From: Faecalicoccus sp. | GTDB taxonomy: Bacteria; Bacillota_I; Bacilli_A; Erysipelotrichales; Erysipelotrichaceae | Reading direction: 5' to 3' | Assembly (NCBI GenBank): GCA_017941505.1 | Contig: JAGAWH010000224.1 | Location: 1-15,551, forward strand | Length of the DNA: 15,551 nucleotides | In this document: piece after piece, positions 10,003 through 15,551 of the stretch | How positions within the stretch are numbered: the first letter of the stretch is position 1 | How the letters are laid out: each line of letters starts with the position of its first letter | Notes under the pieces: model-generated | What the model saw: only the letters and a program-made list of their open reading frames with translations | What the model was told of the DNA's origin: nothing | Databases searched by the model: none | Position numbers and translations under genes: made by a program

Positions 10003-11525
10003 ATACGACAATTATAGAACAAAAAGAATTAAAGCCGGCCGTTTTATATGTTATGGCGGATGGTAAGATACAATCTTATTCCTTGAAATCGAAAATGACT
10101 TTGGGAAGAGATAATGATGGTTTTACATCGGATATTTCCATTCCATCGACTTTAAAGAATGTGTCTCGCCATCATGGTATTTTTACTACGGAAAAAGGAA
10201 AGACATTTTATGAGGATGTCAAATCCGCAAACGGTACCTGGTACAACAACCGCAAGTTAGAACCAAATACTTTGCAGCATTTATCAAATGGAGATGTACT
10301 TCGTATTGTTTCAAAATCACATCCGGAACAATTTGTCACAATGGTTTATGTAGAAGATTATCCGGATTCTTTCAGCTGGAAGCGGATTTCATTAAAAGAT
10401 CAAAATCAATTGGAAATCGGAAGATCGGTGTCATCGGATATTCATTTGAACAGTGAGAGTATATCCCGTGCCCATGCGGTCTTATTTAAAAGAGGACATC
10501 GCTGGGCGATTGGTGATAGAGAGAGCACCAATGGTATATATCACAATAATATCAGGCTGTATGCTCCTATCTTTTTAAAGCCGGGAGATGTAATCCGGGT
10601 TCAGAATTTGAATTTCTTATTTGCAGGGAATTCATTGATTTACCAGCAGCCTAAACATTTAGAAAATTCCTACCAGTTTATTCAAAACATTCCTAAGTTT
10701 CAGATGGTATATAAAGACCGATTATCGATTCATATCGATGAAAGAAGTGTCATCAGCCATATGAAAAAAATCGTTCTTTTACAGGATATCAATATGGATG
10801 TTAATGCAGGTGAGATGGTGTTGATTCTGGGTGGATCGGGTGCCGGTAAGACAACGTTTATGAATGCGGTCATGGGTTATGAAAAAGCCGATGGGCGGAT
10901 TCTTTACGGTAATACCGATGTCTATTCCGAGTACGATACGATGAAATATAAAATGGGATTTGTCCCGCAAAAGGATTTACTGCGGATGGATGACAGGGTC
11001 ATTGATACGCTGCACGATGCGGCCAATATGAAACTGAAAAAGATGTCCCATGCCGATAAGGAAAAAAGAATCAATGATGTCTTACATACATTAGGTTTGG
11101 AAAGAGAAAAAAACAGCCTAATCAAAAAATTATCCGGTGGGCAGTGTAAGCGTCTGAGCATCGCGGTAGAGTATATATCCAATCCAAGCTTGTTCTTCTT
11201 AGATGAACCGGATTCGGGACTTGATGGGATCATGGCTAGAACTTTGATGGAAAATCTGCGTGTAATTGCCAATGAAGGAAAAATTGTGATGGTGATATCC
11301 CATGGACCGGATAGAGCCAAAGATTTATTTGATAAGGTGATTGTACTTGCCAAAAGTGTAAAGGACAATTGCGGAAGACTTGCCTTTTATGGGTCAGTGG
11401 ATGAAGCGTATCGTTTCTTTGATACAGATTCCTTAGAAGGAGTTGTGAAAAGAATCAACCGCCCGGATGAGGGTGGCGATGGCTTATCGGATTTCTATAT
11501 TGAAAAATATCAACAGAAGAGGTAG
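9999..11525 (+). CDS. FHA-FHA-ABC transporter ATPase (ABCG-like)
   Basis: A 508-residue ATPase with two N-terminal FHA domains. FHA1 (about 14-110) has GR at 36-37, SRHH at 56-59 and NG at 78-79. FHA2 (about 127-212) has GR at 141-142, SRAH at 156-159 and NG at 178-179. These are the residues that read phosphothreonine peptides. The ABC domain (about 240-480) has Walker A GGSGAGKT with Lys284, Q-loop Gln324, signature LSGGQ at 378-382, Walker B ending in LDEPDSGLD (401-409) and H-loop His435. The domain order parallels mycobacterial Rv1747, a Ser/Thr-kinase-controlled transporter, but here the membrane part is a separate gene. ATG 9999 overlaps the previous stop (ATGA) and has GGTGATC (9987-9993) as RBS; ATG 9981 has none. 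No kinase gene is in the window, and the substrate is unknown. Confidence 0.93.
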   Translation: MNTTIIEQKELKPAVLYVMADGKIQSYSLKSKMTLGRDNDGFTSDISIPSTLKNVSRHHGIFTTEKGKTFYEDVKSANGTWYNNRKLEPNTLQHLSNGDVLRIVSKSHPEQFVTMVYVEDYPDSFSWKRISLKDQNQLEIGRSVSSDIHLNSESISRAHAVLFKRGHRWAIGDRESTNGIYHNNIRLYAPIFLKPGDVIRVQNLNFLFAGNSLIYQQPKHLENSYQFIQNIPKFQMVYKDRLSIHIDERSVISHMKKIVLLQDINMDVNAGEMVLILGGSGAGKTTFMNAVMGYEKADGRILYGNTDVYSEYDTMKYKMGFVPQKDLLRMDDRVIDTLHDAANMKLKKMSHADKEKRINDVLHTLGLEREKNSLIKKLSGGQCKRLSIAVEYISNPSLFFLDEPDSGLDGIMARTLMENLRVIANEGKIVMVISHGPDRAKDLFDKVIVLAKSVKDNCGRLAFYGSVDEAYRFFDTDSLEGVVKRINRPDEGGDGLSDFYIEKYQQKR

Positions 11526-11530
11526 TGCAT

Positions 11531-12334
11531 ATGGGAACTTCACGATTGAAACAGACACATATCTATATTCAAAAGTGTTTCCGTATCTTTCTCAATGAGG
11601 GAGGATGGAAGACATTTATCAGTGCTGCGATCATTACGCTGATCATTGCCGGGGTTGTCAGTGAAGATATGTTTAAGTCTTATGCAGCTACCCGTAACGG
11701 CGCTTTTGCCTTAGTTTGTGCATGCATATGGATCGGTATCTTTAATTCCATCCAATCGATCTGTAAAGAAAGAGATATCATAAAAAGAGAACACCGCTCA
11801 GGGTTACACATTTCTTCTTATATTGCCGCGCATATGGTATTTGAGATGTTTTTATGTCTGATTGAAAGTTTGATTGTGACCGGAATCCTTGTCGCTCTAA
11901 AAGGAGCAAATCTAGCTCCTAAAGGAGTTATGTTTTCCAGCATTCTGGAGTTAGAGATTACTTTCTTTCTTGCGATATACAGTGCCGATGTACTTGGCTT
12001 GATGGTCTCTTCAATAGTTAAGACAACGATGACTGCCATGACGGTAATGCCTTTTATCTTGATTATTCAGCTGGTTATGTCAGGAATGATATTCGAATTA
12101 AAGGGACTTGCCTCTTCGGTTGCTAATTTTACGATTTCTAAATGGAGTTTAAATGCGATCTGCATTACGGCCAATGTCAACGATATGTTGATGTCCAATC
12201 CATCTTTAGAAGCAGATTATGAATTTGTGGCATCAAATTTATTGAGAATGTGGGCAACACTTGGATTATTTGTCCTGGCATACGGAGCGATTGCCGTCTT
12301 TGCCTTGGAATTTATTGATAAAGATAAACGATAA
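11531..12334 (+). CDS. ABC-2 type permease, partner of the FHA-ABC ATPase
   Basis: A 267-residue membrane protein with six predicted helices (about 27-44, 57-77, 97-122, 138-160, 166-189 and 238-260). The cytoplasmic loop after helix 2 reads KERDIIKREHRSGLHIS, the E-R...R-E...G pattern of ABCG-family transmembrane domains. It should pair, probably as a dimer, with the FHA-ABC ATPase encoded just upstream. GAGG (11519-11522) lies 8 nt before ATG 11531; the GTG at 11525, which overlaps the ATPase stop, is too close to it. ABCG-like half-transporters mostly export lipids, drugs or cell-surface material, but nothing here identifies the cargo. It is the last gene before the operon terminator. Confidence 0.9.
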   Translation: MGTSRLKQTHIYIQKCFRIFLNEGGWKTFISAAIITLIIAGVVSEDMFKSYAATRNGAFALVCACIWIGIFNSIQSICKERDIIKREHRSGLHISSYIAAHMVFEMFLCLIESLIVTGILVALKGANLAPKGVMFSSILELEITFFLAIYSADVLGLMVSSIVKTTMTAMTVMPFILIIQLVMSGMIFELKGLASSVANFTISKWSLNAICITANVNDMLMSNPSLEADYEFVASNLLRMWATLGLFVLAYGAIAVFALEFIDKDKR

Positions 12335-12341
12335 TACAGAC

Positions 12342-12366
12342 CGGGTACTTTATGTACCCGTTTTTT
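12342..12366 (+). terminator. Rho-independent terminator closing the GYF/FHA-ABC operon
   Basis: A perfect 7-bp stem, CGGGTAC (12342-12348) with GTACCCG (12354-12360), and a TTTAT loop are followed by six T residues. It lies 7 nt after the permease stop codon. Confidence 0.92.
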
Positions 12367-12421
12367 ATGTATAAGGCCTGATAATCTGTTTAAAATATAT
12401 CGGACATTTATTTCATCTTTC

Positions 12422-12469
12422 TTGCAAATATAATTCCTTCCCAGCATAATAATTATGAAATAGAGGTGG
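12422..12469 (+). promoter_or_regulatory. Promoter and RBS of the nitroreductase-HExxH-idi unit
   Basis: TTGCAA (12422-12427) and CATAAT (12445-12450) are spaced by exactly 17 bp and fit a vegetative promoter at 4/6 and 5/6 positions. AGAGGTGG (12462-12469) is the RBS before ATG 12474. The rest of the 139-nt gap after the preceding terminator is AT-rich, and I see nothing else in it. Confidence 0.5.
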
Positions 12470-12473
12470 AATC

Positions 12474-12992
12474 ATGAGTTTAATGGATACAATCTTAAAA
12501 AGAAGAAGTGTTCGAAAATATACAGATCAAGATATTGATGAAGATACATTGAAACAGATTGTTCAGGCAGGATTATTAGCGCCTACAAGCCGTAATCTAA
12601 AACCCTGTGAGTTTTATGTTGTTAAGGATAAGGAAATATTGAAACAATTATCCGGTGCGAAACAGATGGGTGGAAAGATGATTGCAGAATGTAATGCGGC
12701 CATTGTCGTATTTGCCGATGAAGATAAGGCTGATACCTGGGTCGAGGATTGTTCAATTGCTTTATCCTTTATGATGCTGATGGCCGAAGAATTAAATATC
12801 GGCAATTGTTTCGTCCAGTATCAATTTCGGAAAGATGGATCAGGAAATGATGCCGAAGAAAATGTTCGAAACATTTTAAAGGTTTCTAAACCGATGCGTA
12901 TGACAGGTATTCTGGCTCTGGGAATTCAGGATGGCTCTTTAAAAGGGCATGAATTGTCCGAAGCGGATTGGACCAAAGTCCATCAGATATAA
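12474..12992 (+). CDS. Nitroreductase-family FMN oxidoreductase
   Basis: A 172-residue flavoprotein of the nitroreductase fold. The N-terminal RRSVRKYTDQDI (10-21) is the FMN-phosphate-binding motif, followed by the family stretch LLAPTSRNLKP (34-44) for flavin and substrate contact. The C-terminal part with GILALG (145-150) is also typical. It should be a cytosolic NAD(P)H-dependent dimer reducing quinones, nitro compounds or another electron acceptor; the natural substrate is not predictable. It is short for the family but complete at both ends. The stop TAA directly abuts the ATG of the next gene, so it is probably the first gene of a three-gene unit. Confidence 0.9.
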   Translation: MSLMDTILKRRSVRKYTDQDIDEDTLKQIVQAGLLAPTSRNLKPCEFYVVKDKEILKQLSGAKQMGGKMIAECNAAIVVFADEDKADTWVEDCSIALSFMMLMAEELNIGNCFVQYQFRKDGSGNDAEENVRNILKVSKPMRMTGILALGIQDGSLKGHELSEADWTKVHQI

Positions 12993-13376
12993 ATGTTGTA
13001 TACATTCATACAATGGACATGGGGATTTTTACAAACATTTTTAGGTGCCATTCTATATGTACTGTATCGTAAATATCCTCACTTTCGATACCATCATGCG
13101 ATGGTAACCGTATGGAATAAACCTTCCAGTGTATCCCTTGGCTGGTTTATCTTTATTGAAGACAGGTATCCTAAAGAGCTTTTAGCCCATGAATATGGGC
13201 ATACGATCCAATCTCTTGTCTTAGGACCGCTCTATCTACCTATTATCGGTATACCATCTTTGATTTGGTTTCATATTCATACGCCATCAAAAGGAAGTTA
13301 TTATTCCTTTTACCCTGAGAAAACAGCTAACACTTTAGTCAAACGTTATACGGATGAAGATATATTTGAGGATTGA
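12993..13376 (+). CDS. Small membrane protein with HEYGH (HExxH) metalloprotease-like motif
   Basis: A 127-residue protein with a hydrophobic N-terminus (about 5-25) and a second hydrophobic stretch (about 76-95). Between them lies HEYGH (66-70), the zinc-binding HExxH motif, continued as TIQSLVLGPLYLP. The HEYGH-x2-QS...GPLYL..IG.PSL pattern recurs in bacterial proteins of unknown function. Glu109 in FYPEKTAN is a plausible third metal ligand. It might therefore be a tiny membrane-bound zinc peptidase, but activity is not shown. The ATG follows the nitroreductase stop with no gap and has no visible RBS, so translational reinitiation is likely. The stop lies 4 nt before the idi start. Confidence 0.75.
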   Translation: MLYTFIQWTWGFLQTFLGAILYVLYRKYPHFRYHHAMVTVWNKPSSVSLGWFIFIEDRYPKELLAHEYGHTIQSLVLGPLYLPIIGIPSLIWFHIHTPSKGSYYSFYPEKTANTLVKRYTDEDIFED

Positions 13377-13380
13377 TATT

Positions 13381-13941
13381 ATGGATGATTTATTATTAGT
13401 CAATGAAAATGATGAAATTATCGGATATGGAGAAAAGCTGGATGTGCATAAGCGTGAGCTTTTACATCGAGCTTTCTCCATCTTTATTGTTGATTTAAAA
13501 CGAAAAGAGATTCTGCTTCAGAAAAGAGCAGAGGGGAAATACCATTCCGGAGGCTTGTGGACCAACACATGCTGTTCACATCCAAGAAAAGATGAAAGCT
13601 GGAATGAAGCCCTGCACAATCGCCTTAAGGAAGAGTTAAATCTAGATGTTATTGTATCGATTGAAAAACCGGAAGGAGAGCTTCAAAACAATCATATGTA
13701 TAAGGCAGGAAAGTTTTTGTATTACGCTCCTTTTGATGGATTAAGCGAACATGAAATCGATCATGTCTTTGTCTATCCGGTTAATAAGAATGATTTCTTA
13801 AATATCGATTTTAACCCGGAAGAAATAGCCCAACTTCGCTGGATTTCCTTTGAACAGTTAAATACAGAGCTCATTCAATCGCCGGATAGTTTTACAGCCT
13901 GGTTTGAAAAAGCTTATAACATCGCGAAGTCAATTTTTTAG
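13381..13941 (+). CDS. idi: Isopentenyl-diphosphate delta-isomerase, type I (Nudix)
   Basis: A 186-residue cytosolic enzyme that interconverts isopentenyl diphosphate and dimethylallyl diphosphate, feeding polyprenyl and quinone-type isoprenoid synthesis. The type I pattern is clear: metal-ligand candidates His23 and His29 (LLHRAFS), the WTNTCCSHP segment (60-68) with catalytic Cys65 and His67, Nudix-like RLKEEL (81-86), and the acidic pair Glu123/Glu125 in SEHEIDHVF. The length is normal. The start ATG 13381 is chosen because GAGGAT (13368-13373) lies at the right distance and an upstream start would overlap the preceding gene. Many Firmicutes with the mevalonate pathway instead use the unrelated flavin-dependent type II enzyme. 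No other isoprenoid gene is in the window. Confidence 0.93.
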   Translation: MDDLLLVNENDEIIGYGEKLDVHKRELLHRAFSIFIVDLKRKEILLQKRAEGKYHSGGLWTNTCCSHPRKDESWNEALHNRLKEELNLDVIVSIEKPEGELQNNHMYKAGKFLYYAPFDGLSEHEIDHVFVYPVNKNDFLNIDFNPEEIAQLRWISFEQLNTELIQSPDSFTAWFEKAYNIAKSIF

Positions 13942-13950
13942 TCAGTAAAA

Positions 13951-14012
13951 TTGTGTATACCTTTATGAAAATGTATAATAAATATCAGGTTTTAAAAGTT
14001 ATATAGGGAGGT
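13951..14012 (+). promoter_or_regulatory. Promoter and RBS of the MATE transporter gene
   Basis: TATAAT (13974-13979) is a perfect -10, with TTGTGT (13951-13956) as -35 at 17-bp spacing. GGGAGGT (14006-14012) is a strong RBS 4 nt before ATG 14017. No terminator is seen between idi and this promoter, so some read-through from idi is possible. Confidence 0.7.
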
Positions 14013-14016
14013 ACTT

Positions 14017-15384
14017 ATGGCCGATACAAAACGAGCGCAGGGAACGGTAGATTTATTACATGGTCCCATTCTTCAATCATTGGTTCTTTTTATGATTCCG
14101 GTGATGATCTCCAACATCTTTCAGCAGTTATACAATGCGGTTGATACAGCTATTGTTGGAAACTATCTTGGTGAGAATTCATTAGCGGCAATCGGTGCCA
14201 GCGCATCTATTTTTGAAATGTTGGTAGGCTTTTCCATGAACATGGGAAATGGTTTTGCGATTGTCTGCGGAAGAAGTTTTGGTTCCGGTGATGAAGATAT
14301 GATGAAACGCTCCGTGGCAGGAACTATCAAAATCGGTGTCATCAGCTGTATTGTGATGACAATCATAGCCGTTATTGGTCTTCGTCCACTTCTGGAATTG
14401 ATCAATACACCGGCTTCTATATTAGAAGAATCTCTATCTTATATCATGATTATCGGATTAGGTATTACCGTTATGTTTACCTACAATACATGTTCTGCTT
14501 TACTTAGATCTATCGGTAACAGCGTAATGCCGCTTGTATTCTTAGTTATCTCATCTTTGTTGAATATTGTATTGGATATCGTATTTATTACATCTTTTGG
14601 ATGGGGTGTTGTAGGGGCTGCGATCGCAACTGTCATTGCACAGGGCGTATCCGCTGTATTATGTATTATCTACATGCTGAAAAAGACAAGAATCCTTATT
14701 CCGTCTAAAGAACATTTTAAAACAGATGTTGCCTTATATAAGGATTTAGCAGGTCAGGCATATTCTATGGCTGTTATGGGATCTATCGTATCCGTAGGTT
14801 CAATTATTTTACAGTCCGGTATCAATGGCTTAGGAACAACGATTATCGCAGGTCACGTGGCTGCCCGTAAGATTTATGCGATCGGTAACCTTCCGTTTAT
14901 CTCTATGTCAGCTGCAATTTCTGCATTTATCGCTGCCAACAAGGGAGCCAACCAGGGTGACCGTATCTTAAAGGCAATGCGTTCCGCATTTATTTACGAT
15001 GCGCTGATGGCAGCAGTCGTATCGGCTATTTTCTGGACAATGGCACCGACCTTTGTGGTATGGATTTCCGGTTCGAACAATCCAACCATTATCGATAATG
15101 CCAGCCGCTTCTTGTATGTAGTTGCACCATTCTATGCCGTACTGGGTGTATTGATTCAAACTCGTTTTGGTTTACAGGCAGTCGGATCGAAGATCATGCC
15201 GTTATTCTCCAGTGTGATTGAATTTATCGGTAAGGTATTGTTCGTATATTTCCTGATTCCGGTTTTCCAATACGAAGCCGTTATCTGGTGTGAACCGATT
15301 ATCTGGTGTGTTATGACTGCATATCTGTTAGTAGCATTCTATACAAATCCATATATTCGATCCATTCGTCATCAAACAGCATAA
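14017..15384 (+). CDS. MATE-family multidrug/metabolite efflux transporter
   Basis: A 455-residue polytopic membrane protein of standard MATE length with about 12 helices in two homologous halves. The first helix region carries the family signature IPVMISNIFQQLYNAVDTAI (27-46), with Gln, Asn and Asp of the Q-x2-YN-x-VD pattern. Later stretches such as LLRSIGNSVMPLV and the second-half GINGLGTTIIAGHVAARKI are also characteristic. MATE proteins export cationic compounds in exchange for Na+ or H+, but the substrate here is unknown. It is a single-gene unit with its own promoter, strong RBS and terminator. The gene is intact although a group II intron begins just downstream. Confidence 0.93.
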   Translation: MADTKRAQGTVDLLHGPILQSLVLFMIPVMISNIFQQLYNAVDTAIVGNYLGENSLAAIGASASIFEMLVGFSMNMGNGFAIVCGRSFGSGDEDMMKRSVAGTIKIGVISCIVMTIIAVIGLRPLLELINTPASILEESLSYIMIIGLGITVMFTYNTCSALLRSIGNSVMPLVFLVISSLLNIVLDIVFITSFGWGVVGAAIATVIAQGVSAVLCIIYMLKKTRILIPSKEHFKTDVALYKDLAGQAYSMAVMGSIVSVGSIILQSGINGLGTTIIAGHVAARKIYAIGNLPFISMSAAISAFIAANKGANQGDRILKAMRSAFIYDALMAAVVSAIFWTMAPTFVVWISGSNNPTIIDNASRFLYVVAPFYAVLGVLIQTRFGLQAVGSKIMPLFSSVIEFIGKVLFVYFLIPVFQYEAVIWCEPIIWCVMTAYLLVAFYTNPYIRSIRHQTA

Positions 15385-15385
15385 T

Positions 15386-15412
15386 AAAGTTGGGATTTCC
15401 CAACTTTTTTTT
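15386..15412 (+). terminator. Rho-independent terminator after the MATE gene
   Basis: A perfect 9-bp stem, AAAGTTGGG (15386-15394) with CCCAACTTT (15399-15407), and an ATTT loop are followed by a T run to 15412. It begins 2 nt after the stop codon and is the apparent insertion target of the intron that follows. Confidence 0.93.
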
Positions 15413-15414
15413 AA

Positions 15415-15551
15415 GTGTGTCGGGCATGGCACATCTCTAGTTGGTGAAAGTCCAACCGCAGGTAGTTACCGCCAAGCGTAGTGAACCCCAAGTGGAAGAC
15501 AGCGATGTCCAGATGAAGGAAGGGGCTAACAAAACTTCCGAGCCTACGAAC
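15415..15551 (+). mobile_element. Group II intron, 5' end (continues past window)
   Basis: The sequence switches abruptly after the terminator T tract to GTGTGTCGGGCATGG, which fits the conserved group II 5' start GUGYG plus the domain I beginning seen in many bacterial introns. GTTGG-TGAAAGT-CCAAC (15440-15456) is the hairpin carrying the frequent GGTGAAAGTCC element. Further on, GAAGGAAG and a CTTCCGAG...ACGAAC stretch (to 15551) match conserved domain I sequence of such introns. Base composition is clearly higher in GC than in the flanking genes. Its position immediately after a terminator hairpin is typical of class C introns. The reverse transcriptase/maturase ORF and domains V/VI would lie beyond the window, so completeness is unknown. 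The exact first base could be 15415 or 15417. Confidence 0.82.

Noticed and set aside
10922..11368. Minus-strand open frame of 148 codons
   Set aside because: It is antisense to the conserved ABC ATPase domain, whose motifs are intact on the + strand; no domain or initiation signal of its own is visible.
13931..13953. Possible terminator after idi (CAATTTT...AAAATTG)
   Set aside because: The stem is pure A-T apart from one pair, the loop is large and no T tract follows, so it is unlikely to terminate.

Overview
The window looks like chromosomal DNA of a low-GC Gram-positive bacterium, most likely an anaerobic gut-type Firmicute (Erysipelotrichaceae-like is my guess). The reasons are AT-rich codon use, strong AGGAGG-type ribosome binding sites, extended -10 promoters (TGN-TATAAT), Rho-independent terminators after nearly every unit, several 6-phospho-beta-glucosidases and a ferredoxin-type aldo/keto reductase. 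The taxonomic call is an inference; no rRNA or tRNA is present. All recognised genes are on the + strand.

Left part (1-5652): three tandem GH1 6-phospho-beta-glucosidase paralogues, the first cut by the window edge, each closed by its own terminator. Copies 2 and 3 each have their own extended -10 promoter. An aldo/keto reductase with two C-terminal [4Fe-4S] motifs follows as a separate unit. The paralogues are mosaic: some blocks are almost identical in DNA between copies while neighbouring blocks differ strongly, which suggests gene conversion.

Middle part (5660-12366): one apparent six-gene operon with a single upstream promoter and a single terminator. In order it encodes a membrane protein with four GYF_2 domains and an external SH3b domain, a double zinc-ribbon/DUF898 polytopic membrane protein, a DUF2752 membrane protein, an unrecognised single-pass protein, a cytosolic FHA-FHA-ABC ATPase and an ABCG-like ABC-2 permease. 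Junctions are tight (ATGA overlap, stop-codon overlap, gaps of 7 to 15 nt). This is the best candidate for an undescribed system: an envelope-associated transporter whose ATPase carries phosphothreonine-reading domains, encoded with membrane proteins bearing interaction modules. The substrate and kinase partner cannot be read from the sequence.

Right part (12422-15551): a three-gene unit of nitroreductase-like flavoprotein, small membrane HExxH protein and type I (Nudix) isopentenyl-diphosphate isomerase; then a MATE-family transporter with its own promoter and terminator. Directly after that terminator the 5' end of a group II intron begins and runs off the window, in the place typical of bacterial class C introns.
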